This document shows, in pieces, positions 39,517 to 50,501 of a stretch of DNA of 64,000 bases. Within the stretch, counting starts at the first letter, position 1, and the number at the start of each line of letters is the position of its first letter. The position numbers and the translations under genes are program-made. Source of the DNA: Achromobacter ruhlandii (GTDB taxonomy: Bacteria > Pseudomonadota > Gammaproteobacteria > Burkholderiales > Burkholderiaceae_B). Location: contig NZ_CADIJL010000002.1 in the NCBI RefSeq assembly GCF_902859695.1, forward strand, positions 409,027 through 473,026, read 5' to 3'. The notes beneath the pieces were generated by a model. It searched no databases and was not told the origin of the DNA. It saw nothing but the letters and a program-made list of their open reading frames with translations.

Positions 39517-41637
39517 TCAGGCGGCCTGGTTCAGGCTGGCGAAATCGCGGCCGGATTCGGCCAGTTCCACCAGCAGCGGCGACGGCTTCCAGAACGCGGG
39601 GTCTTCCTTGGCAAAGGCGCGGATGTCGGCCAGCACGTTGGCCAGCCCGACGCGGTCGGCGTAATGCATCGGCCCGCCGCGATAACGCGGAAAGCCGTAG
39701 CCCGACAGGAACACCACGTCGATGTCCGAGGGCCGCAGCGCGATGCCCTGGTGCAGCACGTTGGCGGCCTCGTTGATCATGGCCGCCAGGTAGCGGCGCT
39801 GGATGTCCTCGGCGCTGAACGGACGGGGCGTCACGCCCGCGCGCTGGCGCTCGGCGTCGATGATCGCCAGCACTTCCGGATCAGGAGTGCCCTGGCGGGC
39901 GCCATCCGGATACAGGTAGAAGCCGCGGCCGGTCTTCTGTCCGAACCAGCCGCGCTCGCACAGGCGGTCGGGGATCTGCACGTAGCGCAGCGCCGGGTCG
40001 CGGGTGGCGGCGCGGCGCTTGCGCGTGGCCCAGCCGATGTCGCCGCCGGCCAGGTCCACCATCTGGTACGGACCCATGGGATAGCCGAAGTCGCGCACCG
40101 CCGCGTCGATCTCGTAGGGCGAGGCGCCGTCCTCCATCATCATGTCGGCCGCCTGGCGGTGCACCGCCAGGATGCGGTTGCCGATGAAGCCGTCGCAGAC
40201 GCCGGCGCGCACCGGGATCTTGCGCAGGCGGCGCGCCAGCTCGAAGCCGGTGGCGACGGTGTCGGCGGCGGTCTGGCGGCCCACCACCACCTCCAGCAGC
40301 TTCATGATGTTGGCGGGCGAAAAGAAGTGCAGGCCCAGCACATCGGCGGGGCCGCGCGTGGCCTGGGCGATGCGGTCCACGTCCAGGTAAGAGGTATTGG
40401 TGGCCAGCACCGCGCCCGGCTTGGCGACGCGGTCAAGCTGCGCGAACACGGCCCGCTTGACATCCATGTCCTCGAACACGGCCTCGACGATCAGGTCGGC
40501 TTCGCCCAGCGCGGCATAGTCGGTGGCGCCGGTGAAGCGCGCCAGCCGGGCGGCGCGCTCGTCGGCGCTCATGCGGCCCTTGCCGACCAGCAGGTCGTAG
40601 ACGTGTTCGACGCGCTGGCGGCCGCGCGCCAGCGCGGCCTCGTCCTGTTCCACCATGACCACCGGCAGGCCGGCGTCCAGCACCGCCACGGCGATGCCCG
40701 CGCCCATGGTGCCGCCCCCGATCACGCCGACGCTGTCGAGCCGGCGCGGCTTGGCCTGCTTCAATTCAGGGATCTTGGCGGTCTCGCGTTCGGCGAAAAA
40801 GGCGTGGATCAGGCCGGCGCGCTGCGGGCTGTCCAGGCATTGCAGGAACAGCGCGCGCTCGGCGCGCAGGCCCTCGTCGAAAGGTTGTTCGACGGCGGCG
40901 CGCACGGCGTCCAGGATCTTCGCGGGCGAGAACAGGCCGCGTGTGCTGGCGGCGATGCGCTGGCCGGCGGCGTCGATCGCGGCCAGCGAGGCGGCCTTGT
41001 CGGCCAGCGCCTGGCCGTCGCGGCTGCGGCGCGGCTTGGCGCCCTGCGCCAGCAGGCGCCGGGTGTAGTCCAGGCCGGCGGCCAGGGGGTCGGCGCCGCT
41101 GGCCAGTTCATCGGCCAGCCCGGCCGCGACGGCGGCCTGCGCCGTCATCGGCTTGCCCGACAGCATCAGGTCCAAGGCCGCGGCCGCGCCGATCAGGCGC
41201 GGCGTGCGCTGCGTGCCGCCGGCGCCGGGCAGCAGCCCCAGCGTCACTTCGGGCAGGCCCAGCTTGGCGTTCGGCAAGGCCACGCGGTAATGCGCCGCCA
41301 GCGCCACTTCCAGGCCGCCGCCCAGCGCGGCGCCGTGCAGCGCGGCCACCACCGGCTTGGCGCAGGCCTCGATCTGGTTGCACACGTCGGGCAGGGCGGG
41401 CGGACGCGGCGGCTTGCCGAATTCGCGGATGTCGGCGCCGGCGATGAAGTTGTTGCCGGCGCCGGTGAGCAGCACGGCCCGCACCTGCGGGTCGCCGCCG
41501 GCCTGGTCGATGGCGCGCGCCAGGCCCGCGCGCACCTCGGCGCTCAGGGCATTGACGGGGGGATGATCGATGGTGACGACGAGAACGTCGCCGTCGCGGC
41601 GCGTGTGAACGGCGCCGGCGGGTGCGCTGGCTGTCAT
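39517..41637 (-). CDS. Bifunctional enoyl-CoA hydratase/3-hydroxyacyl-CoA dehydrogenase
   Basis: 706 residues. Residues 1-190 are a crotonase domain with oxyanion-hole segments ([33 protein letters not shown]); about residue 296 starts the NAD-binding domain [16 protein letters not shown], followed by two 3-hydroxyacyl-CoA dehydrogenase C-terminal domains. It performs hydration and oxidation in beta-oxidation and is the first gene of the operon (PimF position). Divergent from a LysR gene, which probably regulates the operon. Confidence 0.9.
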   Translation of the reverse strand: MTASAPAGAVHTRRDGDVLVVTIDHPPVNALSAEVRAGLARAIDQAGGDPQVRAVLLTGAGNNFIAGADIREFGKPPRPPALPDVCNQIEACAKPVVAALHGAALGGGLEVALAAHYRVALPNAKLGLPEVTLGLLPGAGGTQRTPRLIGAAAALDLMLSGKPMTAQAAVAAGLADELASGADPLAAGLDYTRRLLAQGAKPRRSRDGQALADKAASLAAIDAAGQRIAASTRGLFSPAKILDAVRAAVEQPFDEGLRAERALFLQCLDSPQRAGLIHAFFAERETAKIPELKQAKPRRLDSVGVIGGGTMGAGIAVAVLDAGLPVVMVEQDEAALARGRQRVEHVYDLLVGKGRMSADERAARLARFTGATDYAALGEADLIVEAVFEDMDVKRAVFAQLDRVAKPGAVLATNTSYLDVDRIAQATRGPADVLGLHFFSPANIMKLLEVVVGRQTAADTVATGFELARRLRKIPVRAGVCDGFIGNRILAVHRQAADMMMEDGASPYEIDAAVRDFGYPMGPYQMVDLAGGDIGWATRKRRAATRDPALRYVQIPDRLCERGWFGQKTGRGFYLYPDGARQGTPDPEVLAIIDAERQRAGVTPRPFSAEDIQRRYLAAMINEAANVLHQGIALRPSDIDVVFLSGYGFPRYRGGPMHYADRVGLANVLADIRAFAKEDPAFWKPSPLLVELAESGRDFASLNQAA

Positions 41638-41918
41638 GGGACAGTGTCTCCGGTAGGGTCACCGCCCGCGCCGGCCCTGGCCGGCACGGCGGCATCGCAG
41701 AGCGGGGCTCTGGCGAGGCCGGCGCGCCCGGGGCGGACGCGGCGCAGTCGCGGCGCCTGGCGGGCCAGGAACGGCCCGTCTTGTATCCGTCTATTCTTTC
41801 CCAGCAAAGAAGTCTTGACAATGGCATCCATAATTGACATTGACGATAAAAAAAATTGACAATCGGCTGCGGGCGCCGCGTTGCAATGAAGGAATGCCGG
41901 CCCCTCGGGAGATTCGAC
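41638..41918. promoter_or_regulatory. Divergent promoter region of the pim-type operon and LysR gene
   Basis: 281 bases. The last 60 or so are strongly AT-rich and contain the pentamer TTGAC four times in the same direction (41815, 41834, 41840, 41856), three of them as TTGACA. These may be binding-site half repeats or overlapping -35 elements; I could not assign a single promoter. Confidence 0.5.
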
Positions 41919-42845
41919 ATGGATACGAAGGCGTTGACACTGCTGGTGGAGATCGTGGACGCGGGCAACCTGAGCGAGGCGGCGCGCCGCCTGAAGATGA
42001 CGCGGGCCAATGTCAGCTACCACCTGACCCAGCTGGAACGCGCCGTCGGCATGCAGCTGCTGCGGCGCACGACGCGCCACGTCGAGCCCACCGAGATCGG
42101 CCTGAAGCTGTACCAGCACGGCCGCAGCATCCAGGACGAACTGGCGGCCGCGCGCGAAGCGGTCGAATCCCTGGGTAAGACGCCGCAGGGCAAGGTGCGG
42201 CTGAGCGTGCCCAGCGGCTACGGCCAGTTCGTGATGACGCCGTGGCTGCTGGAATTCAAGCGCGCCTACCCCGACATCGTGCTGGACGTGCTGTTCGAGA
42301 ACAGCGTCGACGACCTGTTGCGCGACGAGGTCGACATCGCCGTGCGCATCATGTCCGAACCGCCGCACAATCTGGTGGCGCGCGAACTGGGCCAGGTGCG
42401 CTACGTGGCCTGCGCTTCGCCCGCCTTCGTGCGCGAGCGCGGTCTGCCGGACAAGCCGGCCGACCTGGCGCGCCTGCCCGTCATCAGCGCCGCCGTCATC
42501 GGCCGGCCGCTGCGGCTGTCGGCGTATTACGGCGGCCAGCCGCGCCAGCACGTGGTGCTGGAACCCACCATCATCTCGCGCAACTACGCTTTCCTGCGCG
42601 ACGCCATGCTGGCCGGGCTGGGCATCGGCGTGGTGCCGGACTACGTGGTGCACGACGACATCGCGCGCGGCGATTTGATCGCCGCCTTGCCGCATTGGCG
42701 GCTGAGCATCTTCGGCCGCGCGATGTACATGCTGTACATGCCCAACCGCCACCACCCGCGCGCCATCGCGATGATGATCGAGTTCATCCAGCAGCGCGCC
42801 CAGGCCGCGCACGAAGGACGGCCCGGACTGCTGGGCGCGGCCTAG
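41919..42845 (+). CDS. LysR family regulator of the pim-type operon
   Basis: 308 residues from the ATG at 41919 (GGGAG upstream); an earlier start lies inside the promoter repeats. Helix-turn-helix NLSEAARRLKMTRANVSYHL at about 19-38 and a C-terminal effector domain with VRLSVPSGYGQFVMTPWLLEF. The CrgA/DmlR-like subgroup has this shape. Divergent from the beta-oxidation operon, so it is the probable regulator. Inducer unknown. Confidence 0.86.
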   Translation: MDTKALTLLVEIVDAGNLSEAARRLKMTRANVSYHLTQLERAVGMQLLRRTTRHVEPTEIGLKLYQHGRSIQDELAAAREAVESLGKTPQGKVRLSVPSGYGQFVMTPWLLEFKRAYPDIVLDVLFENSVDDLLRDEVDIAVRIMSEPPHNLVARELGQVRYVACASPAFVRERGLPDKPADLARLPVISAAVIGRPLRLSAYYGGQPRQHVVLEPTIISRNYAFLRDAMLAGLGIGVVPDYVVHDDIARGDLIAALPHWRLSIFGRAMYMLYMPNRHHPRAIAMMIEFIQQRAQAAHEGRPGLLGAA

Positions 42846-43280
42846 GACCGGCTTTCGGCGGCGCCCGCCGGGGCCGCTGTCGTCGGGCGAGTTCCCCATC
42901 CCTGTGATCGGCATGCGCTCTGCGCGGATACGGCGCGTGGCGGACGACCTGAAGGGCTTTTTCCAGGCCATGATGCGGGCCGACGCCATCCCGCGCGCGC
43001 TCGGCCCGGGCTACGCGCCGATCCCGGCCGCTTTCGAACCGTGGTGACGCCCGCCCGGCGCGAAACGCGGGCAGCAAGGCGAATCCGGCGCCACGGGACC
43101 GGGCAACCGCGCGGAAGTTTGACAAAAAGAAACATAATGATAAAAATGCCGACCATTCCCGCGCCGGCTGGCGCCGGGAGTCCCCGGCCGCGGCCAGGGC
43201 GGCCTTGACCGCCTCTTGCCCATCGCGCCTGGCGTAGGCGTTGTTCCGATCCATTGCGGGCCTTTTCTTGCGGAGCAAGT
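42846..43280. other. 435-base gap between LysR and lipoprotein genes
   Basis: No secure gene. The first half carries a 44-codon open frame (42913-43047) whose translation has protein-like composition (DDLKGFFQAMMRADAIPRAL) and could be a small gene or the relic end of a lost one; no ribosome site is evident. The middle holds a sharp AT-rich patch (about 43116-43147) with TTGACA at 43119-43124, a candidate promoter for the downstream lipoprotein operon. Confidence 0.5.
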
Positions 43281-44579
43281 ATGGCTTTCGTGTTCATGCG
43301 CCGGATATGGTCCGGCCTGCGGCGTCCGGACGGCGCCGCGTTGCGGTGGGGCATGTTGGGACTGGCGGCGATGTTGGCGGGGTGCGCGGGCAGCGAGCCG
43401 CGCATCGGCGACGCCTACACGGTGCACACCCCGATCTACGCCGACAACCGCATCTTCTATCTCAAGCCCGGCGACGATGAGCGCGCGCGCGTGCTGGAGC
43501 AGGCCGGCGCGCCGGCCTCTTCCGACGCGGAACGGCAACTGGCGGTGCCCGCCAACGCGCCGCTCTCGATCATGATGCGGTCGGTCGAGATCCCGGCGCT
43601 GAAGGACGCGGCCGGCGTCAAGACCGCCGGCATCGACGGCCCGGCGGACTACGCGGTCATCCTCGACATCGCCGCCAGGGACGACGGCAGCAACCAGTCC
43701 ATCGTGGTCTGGTACCAGCGCGGCGTGCAGCCCGATCAATCCCTGAACTTCTCCAATCTGCTGGTGTATTACGTGCAGCGCTGGGACGAGCGCGTGGCGC
43801 CATCGTTCCGGCTGCGCGTGATGGACGTCACCACCGAACGCAACGCCGAGACCCTGCGCGCGCTGCAACGGGCGCAGGGCGTGGCCAACGGCGCGGCCAG
43901 CCTGGCCAACAATCCGCTGGTCTCGCCGCTGGTGGGCGCGGCCTTCACCGCCGCCGAGCTGGTGCTGGCGAACCAGCGCAACCGCATGGTGCTGGACTAC
44001 AGCGTGCAGCTGTATTCGCAGTCGGCGGTGAGCCAGTCGGCCGGCTCCAACCTCGGCCTGCTCAAGCAGGGCACCTATGTGGTGGTGGGGCGTCCGGTGG
44101 CCGGCACGCGCGCGTTCTGGGAAAAGGCGCTCACCTACAACACCCGCACCAACCAGGTGATGGACGGCGCCGCGCCGCTGAACGTGCCGACCGCGCTGGT
44201 GTCGGTGGGCACTTTCGAGAGCATCGTGCCCAAGTCGGTGCTGGAAAAGTCGGTGGCGCTGACGGCGCTGCTGAGCAAGGTCGGCGCCAGCGCCTCGGTC
44301 GAGCAGGTCAGCGACGCGCAGGGCCGGCTGCAGGCCGCGCTGACCGCCTACACGCTGGGCGAGCGGCTGGCGCGCTATCGCGACCAGAAGACGCTGGACG
44401 AGATTTCGACCAAGCTGGCCGACGATGATTTCTCCAAGTCCCTCGGCAGCGAGGAAGCCTTTCTGCTGCTGCGCGGCCTGAACGCCTGCTATCGGTTGCA
44501 GAAGCCGCTGGCGGATCTGGAGGAATTCCGCACCTATCACGACACGCCAGAGGGCCAGGCATGCGCGGCCAGATCCTAG
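43281..44579 (+). CDS. Unknown lipoprotein, 432 aa
   Basis: Start at 43281 chosen because GGAG lies five bases upstream; an ATG nine codons earlier is possible. Signal peptide with lipobox LAAMLAGC near residue 37, so the mature protein is lipid-anchored in the cell envelope. The body has beta-rich segments (DYAVILDIAARDDGSNQSIVVWYQRG; SYSVQLYSQ-like strands) and a helical C-terminal part. I do not recognise the family. Its end overlaps the next lipoprotein gene by 19 bases, so the two are cotranscribed and probably act together. Confidence 0.75.
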   Translation: MAFVFMRRIWSGLRRPDGAALRWGMLGLAAMLAGCAGSEPRIGDAYTVHTPIYADNRIFYLKPGDDERARVLEQAGAPASSDAERQLAVPANAPLSIMMRSVEIPALKDAAGVKTAGIDGPADYAVILDIAARDDGSNQSIVVWYQRGVQPDQSLNFSNLLVYYVQRWDERVAPSFRLRVMDVTTERNAETLRALQRAQGVANGAASLANNPLVSPLVGAAFTAAELVLANQRNRMVLDYSVQLYSQSAVSQSAGSNLGLLKQGTYVVVGRPVAGTRAFWEKALTYNTRTNQVMDGAAPLNVPTALVSVGTFESIVPKSVLEKSVALTALLSKVGASASVEQVSDAQGRLQAALTAYTLGERLARYRDQKTLDEISTKLADDDFSKSLGSEEAFLLLRGLNACYRLQKPLADLEEFRTYHDTPEGQACAARS

Positions 44580-45160
44580 CGCCGCGCGCCGGCGAGGGCG
44601 GCGGCTTCCTGCGCTGGTTGCCCCGGTTGTTGTTGCCGGCCCTGGCCGCGGTGCTGTTCGGCGGCTGTGCGTCGACCGCCGGACAGGCCCGGCTCACGGC
44701 GCCGGCGCCGGCCGGCATCGCGGATCCCGGACCGGTCACGGTGCCGGCTTCGTGGACGGCCGGCGCGGGGCCCGCCGCGACGCCGATGCCGCGGCTGTTC
44801 TCGCATCGACTGCTGGCGCCGCCGCTGCAACTGGTGCAGATCGCTTTCTCCGCCGAGACCCCGACCGTGCTGGCGGCCATGCAGCGGTTCGCCGCCGCCG
44901 CGCCGTCGGCGCTGGAGGCGCGCGGCCTGTTGCGGGCCCGGACCCTGATCGAGCCGGACTCCGGCTGGCTGACGCTGATCGCCCGCGCCCAAGGCGTGGA
45001 CTGGGTGTTCGGCCTGCAGTTCAGCGCCGACGGCGGCGGGCTGCTGACGTTGCGGCTGCGCACCGCGGGCGCCGGCAATATCGACAATCCGCGCCCGCAG
45101 GAAATGGACGCGCGCATCGCCACGCTGGCGGCGGTGGCGCCGGGCCTGCTGGCCGATTGA
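44561..45160 (+). CDS. Unknown small lipoprotein, 199 aa
   Basis: Starts inside the end of the preceding lipoprotein gene. Signal peptide (LRWLPRLLLPALAAVLFGGC) with the lipobox cysteine near residue 36. The mature part has a Pro/Ala-rich linker and a folded C-terminal region containing GLQFSADGGGLLTLRLRTAG. No recognised domain. Overlap with the larger lipoprotein gene suggests a shared envelope complex; function unknown. Confidence 0.7.
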   Translation: MRGQILAPRAGEGGGFLRWLPRLLLPALAAVLFGGCASTAGQARLTAPAPAGIADPGPVTVPASWTAGAGPAATPMPRLFSHRLLAPPLQLVQIAFSAETPTVLAAMQRFAAAAPSALEARGLLRARTLIEPDSGWLTLIARAQGVDWVFGLQFSADGGGLLTLRLRTAGAGNIDNPRPQEMDARIATLAAVAPGLLAD

Positions 45161-45254
45161 ACGCTGCCCGGCGGGCGCGCGTCTCTGGTATAAGGCCTGG
45201 AGTCGCCATCGGCCGCTGGGCCGATGGTCCGGACCTGACCGAGAGAGGTACCCC

Positions 45255-45986
45255 TTGCCACATCCGCCCACCGCGAGCCGCCTGCTGGCATTGACGGCCC
45301 GCCAGTTCACCGCTCAGGTGCCCGCCATGGTCGCCGCCGCGCCGTGGGCCTGCGTGCTGTTCGCGCTGTCGCTGCCGGGCGCGTTGCTGCTGAACCAGGC
45401 GGGCGGTCCGCGCGAAGCCTGGTTCCTGCTGGCGGCGGTGGTCAATCTGCTGGCCCTGGCGCGCGTGGCGCTGGCGTGGCAGCGCCAACTGGCGGGCGTG
45501 CCGCGCCAGGCGCCCAGCCTGGATGGCGCCCAGGCGCGGGTGCTGGCCCTGGTGTTCGCGGCGATCGTTGCGGTCGCCGCGCTGAAGTCGATCAGCGGCA
45601 GCCTGACGCTCTCCCTGTATTTCCAGATGCCGAACACGCCCAGCACGGTGTTCCTGGCCATCGCGTTGCTGTTGCTGATGATCCTGTGGCTGCCCATGAC
45701 GCACTTGCTGGGATCCTGGTCCCTGGCCCTGCCGCAGGCCGCTCTGACGGATGGCTATGGCTGGCGGCGGTCGCGCCAGGCGCTGCGCGGCGCGGTCTGG
45801 CCGTTCGCCGCCGTGCTGCTGTTGCTGACGGGCCTGACCGAGGTGACCGGCGCCGCGTTGCGCCGGACGCTGGTGTTGTGGCGCGCCGACGCCATCATCA
45901 CGGCGGCGGGCGGCCTGTTGCTGACGCTGGCGCTGCTGCTGTTCCTGTCGATCCTGTGCGCCACCGCGTACCGCGAGCGCGCCTGA
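45255..45986 (+). CDS. Unknown integral membrane protein, 243 aa
   Basis: TTG start at 45255 behind a good GAGAGAGG site. Five or six hydrophobic segments: about 28-47, 55-72, 95-110, 132-152, 182-202 and 215-236. There are no recognisable catalytic or transport motifs. It lies 94 bases after the two lipoprotein genes on the same strand and may belong to the same envelope function. Homology unknown to me. Confidence 0.65.
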   Translation: MPHPPTASRLLALTARQFTAQVPAMVAAAPWACVLFALSLPGALLLNQAGGPREAWFLLAAVVNLLALARVALAWQRQLAGVPRQAPSLDGAQARVLALVFAAIVAVAALKSISGSLTLSLYFQMPNTPSTVFLAIALLLLMILWLPMTHLLGSWSLALPQAALTDGYGWRRSRQALRGAVWPFAAVLLLLTGLTEVTGAALRRTLVLWRADAIITAAGGLLLTLALLLFLSILCATAYRERA

Positions 45987-46010
45987 GCGGTGGCGCCGGC
46001 GCGCGGGCGT

Positions 46011-46466
46011 TCAACGCAGCATCGGCAGGCTGCCGGTCAGCGCGTTGATCCAGCGCTTGGCGCCGGCCAGGCCGACGCCGAGCAGGGGCTGGTCGCGGTG
46101 CGAGGTCTCGCGGTGCCGCGCCCAATAGTGGGCAGCCTCATGGATCTCGCGGGCATAGGCCGGAAACACGGCCAGCCGCGCGTCCTCGGGCGGCGGCTGC
46201 GTCAGCCGCTGACGCAATTGCGCCATCCGCACCGCATCGGCCGCCAGCACGATGATGGGCAGGTGCGAGATGGCCGACGAGGCCATGCCATCGGGGTCGC
46301 GCAGCGGCGCGCCGGCCCAGCCGGGCAGGGCGGCCGCGAGGCCCGCGGCCAGGCAGGCCGAGACGTTGGCGGCCTGGCCCACGCCGAGCGTTGCCGCCAG
46401 CACGATCACGATTTTCTCCGGCACGGCGGGCGCGGACGGGACGACAGGGGCGGTGGGGACGGACAT
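46011..46466 (-). CDS. DUF2000-like protein
   Basis: 151 residues from the ATG at 46466, which has GAGGAA upstream. The sequence KIVIVLAATLGVGQAANVSACLAAGLAA followed in two parts by LPIIVLAADAVRMAQLRQRL resembles DUF2000 proteins, small alpha/beta proteins of unknown activity related to peptidyl-tRNA hydrolase 2 folds. It lies between two converging or unrelated genes; no operon partner is evident. Confidence 0.65.
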   Translation of the reverse strand: MSVPTAPVVPSAPAVPEKIVIVLAATLGVGQAANVSACLAAGLAAALPGWAGAPLRDPDGMASSAISHLPIIVLAADAVRMAQLRQRLTQPPPEDARLAVFPAYAREIHEAAHYWARHRETSHRDQPLLGVGLAGAKRWINALTGSLPMLR

Positions 46467-46547
46467 GCGCGGTTCCTCGGCAAAAGCCGCCATCGTCGGC
46501 GTTGGCGTCTGCCCTGTCTTGAACGCCAGTGAACGCGTCGCGGGCCG

Positions 46548-47978
<1,431 letters not shown>

Positions 47979-48041
47979 CTAAAAACAAGGCCAGCGTCCG
48001 ACAATGCAGTTTTTCTGCGGATATGTCAGTTTTCCTGACGA

Positions 48042-48920
48042 ATGAAGCTCATGCGCCAATTACCGCCTTTGTCCGCCGTCCGCGCCTTCGAGGCCGTTGC
48101 CCGCAGCGGTTCGGTCACGCGCGCCGCCCAGGAGCTGTGCCGCAGCCACGGCGCCGTCAGCCGCCACCTGCGCCTGCTGCAGGAGCACGCGGGCGCGGCG
48201 TTGCTCGAAAAGGACGGCACCGGTCTGCGCCTGACGCCGGCCGGCACGGCCTTCTATGCCTCCGTGCGCGCCGCCTTCGATCAGCTGGAACATGCCTACG
48301 AGCGGCTGGCGCGCGAATCGCAGGCGCCGGGCCTGCATGTGGCCTGCAGCGCCACCTTCGCCATGCGTTGGCTGGTGCCGCAACTGGCCGTCTTCTACCG
48401 CAAGCATCCCGAGATCCGCATCCGCCTGTCGATGACTTCCGCGCGCGAGATGCGCAACGAGGGCGCCGACCTGATCCTGGCCTGGGACCTGTCCGCTTAT
48501 GCCGAAGCCGACCGGGCACGGGCGCTGGCGTTGGCGCCGGTGCGCTTCGGCGCGGTCTGCACGCCGGCCTATGCGCGCAGGAAGCCGGCCACGCGCACCC
48601 GCATTGCGCATGAATACACCGCCAGCGCCTGGAACCAATGGGAGGCCATCACCGGCCAGCCGGCGGCGCGGGGCGACACGCTGGCGTTTCCGCACACCCA
48701 CCTGTGTATCGAGGCGGCCCTGTCGGGCCTGGGCGTGGCGCTGGTCGAGCGGCGGTTGATCGCGCGCGAGCTGCAGGACGGCGTGCTGGTGGCGCCGTAC
48801 GGCTTCGTGCCGTTCGAGGGCGGCCTGCGCGCGGTGCCGGCGGCGGGGCGGGCGCGCACCGCCCACGCCGACGCGTTCATCGCCTGGCTGCGCGGCGCGC
48901 TGGCCGACGCCGGTGATTGA
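48042..48920 (+). CDS. LysR family regulator (GcvA-like), divergent from enolase
   Basis: 292 residues. Helix-turn-helix with SGSVTRAAQELCRSHGAVSRH (in two parts, about 22-43), and an effector domain with TFAMRWLVPQLAVFYRKHPEIR near residue 105, a segment typical of the GcvA subgroup. It reads away from the enolase gene across 213 bases, so it probably controls that enolase. No clear T-N11-A box stood out on inspection. Confidence 0.86.
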   Translation: MKLMRQLPPLSAVRAFEAVARSGSVTRAAQELCRSHGAVSRHLRLLQEHAGAALLEKDGTGLRLTPAGTAFYASVRAAFDQLEHAYERLARESQAPGLHVACSATFAMRWLVPQLAVFYRKHPEIRIRLSMTSAREMRNEGADLILAWDLSAYAEADRARALALAPVRFGAVCTPAYARRKPATRTRIAHEYTASAWNQWEAITGQPAARGDTLAFPHTHLCIEAALSGLGVALVERRLIARELQDGVLVAPYGFVPFEGGLRAVPAAGRARTAHADAFIAWLRGALADAGD

Positions 48921-48974
48921 GCCCGGCCCGCGGCGGGCTTGGTATGCTGGACGGGCATTCCCGCCGGAGACTCC

Positions 48975-50315
48975 ATGACCGATACGCCGCAATCCGCCAG
49001 CCCGTCCGCCAAGGCGTTCATCACGCGCTCGGCGCTGGCGTCGCAGGCCCGCCGCGCGCAGTTGCGGCGCATGAAGATCGCCGCGCTGGCGTTGCTGGTG
49101 GCCATGATCAGCGGCTTCATCACCAGCCATGTCATGGGCGGGCAGGGCGCCTGGGCCTGGGTGCGGGCCTTCTGCGAAGCGGCCACCGTGGGCGCGCTGG
49201 CCGACTGGTTCGCGGTGGTGGCGCTGTTTCGCCGGCCGATGGGACTGCCCATTCCGCACACCGCCATCATCCCCAGCAACAAGGACCGCATCGGCGACAA
49301 CCTGGCGGTGTTCGTGCGCGACCACTTCCTCGACCCGGACACGCTGATGGAAAAGCTGCGCGGCTTCGACCCGGCCGCGCGCCTGTCGCGCTGGCTGGCG
49401 CGGCCGAAACAGGCGCATGCGCTGAGCGACGGCGCGCGACGGGTGGCGTTGCAGACGCTGGACCTGCTGGACGATAGCGCGGTGCGCGGCGTGATCCAGG
49501 AATTCGTGGTGAAGACGCTGCGGCGCTGGGACGCGGCCGGCACCGCCGGCGAGGTGCTGGGCCTGCTGACCCGCGACGGCCGCCACCAGGAGCTGCTGGA
49601 CGCGGCCATGGAGCGGCTGGGCGGCTACCTGGGCGACGAGGACGTCAAAGAGCGCGCTTCGGCGCTGCTGGTCAAGTTCGCGCGCAAGGAATGGCCGCGC
49701 ATCATCAAGGCGGTGGACGTGATTGCCTCGGTCGAGGGCATCGCCGACAACCTCGCCGACAGGCTGGCGCGCGCGCTGGTGCAGGAATTGCGCGATGTGC
49801 TGTCCGAACCGGATCATCCGGTGCGGCGCGACTACGAGGCCTGGGTGCTGGACTACATCGCGCGCCTGCGCACCGACCCGGCGCTGGCCGCGCAGGTCGA
49901 GGCCATGAAGCAGCGCGCCATCGATCATCCCAAGGTGCAGGAATATGTGCAGGGCCTGTGGGACGACATCCATGCCGCGTTGCGGCGCGACCTGAGCGAT
50001 GAACAATCCGCGCTGGCCGCGCACCTGGAAAACGCCCTGCTGGCGCTGGCGCGCAAGCTGGGCGAAGACCCGGACCTGCGCGAGGCCATCAACGGCCATG
50101 TGCTGGGCGCGGCACGGCGCTTGACCGGGCGGTTGCGCATCGGCGTCACCGAGCATATTTCGCGCACTGTCAAGCTGTGGGACGAACGCCATCTGGTCGA
50201 AGAGCTGGAACTGAGCGTGGGGCGCGACCTGCAATACATCCGCTTCAATGGCACGCTGGTGGGCGGGCTGATCGGCGTGCTGTTGCACGCGGCGGTGCTG
50301 CTGGCGACAGGCTAG
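48975..50315 (+). CDS. DUF445 membrane protein
   Basis: 446 residues from the ATG at 48975 with GGAGA upstream. One N-terminal membrane segment (about 38-57), then the DUF445 signature CEAATVGALADWFAVVALFRRP and IPHTAIIPSNKDRIGDNL, a long helical region, and a C-terminal membrane segment (GTLVGGLIGVLLHAAVLLA). The family is widespread and uncharacterised. No operon partner. Confidence 0.85.
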   Translation: MTDTPQSASPSAKAFITRSALASQARRAQLRRMKIAALALLVAMISGFITSHVMGGQGAWAWVRAFCEAATVGALADWFAVVALFRRPMGLPIPHTAIIPSNKDRIGDNLAVFVRDHFLDPDTLMEKLRGFDPAARLSRWLARPKQAHALSDGARRVALQTLDLLDDSAVRGVIQEFVVKTLRRWDAAGTAGEVLGLLTRDGRHQELLDAAMERLGGYLGDEDVKERASALLVKFARKEWPRIIKAVDVIASVEGIADNLADRLARALVQELRDVLSEPDHPVRRDYEAWVLDYIARLRTDPALAAQVEAMKQRAIDHPKVQEYVQGLWDDIHAALRRDLSDEQSALAAHLENALLALARKLGEDPDLREAINGHVLGAARRLTGRLRIGVTEHISRTVKLWDERHLVEELELSVGRDLQYIRFNGTLVGGLIGVLLHAAVLLATG

Positions 50316-50501
50316 CGCGGCGTGCGTCAATCATCGGCGATTTGCGGACGTATCCGATGTATCAGGAATGAAGATTGCTGGCGAAGCGGCGTGGCGCAGT
50401 GCTATTGTCTTCGGCAGTCCAGGGGCCTGACCGCGGGCTCCGGGACGCCCGCCGCTCGACCGGGCGGCCGTATCACGCGCATTATTCCAGGAGGCAAGTC
50501 C

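Noticed and set aside
42784..43278. 164-codon minus-strand frame in the gap after the LysR gene
   Set aside because: It runs through the end of the LysR gene, changes composition along its length and ends in an Arg/Pro/Ala-rich tail; only the first third looks faintly protein-like.
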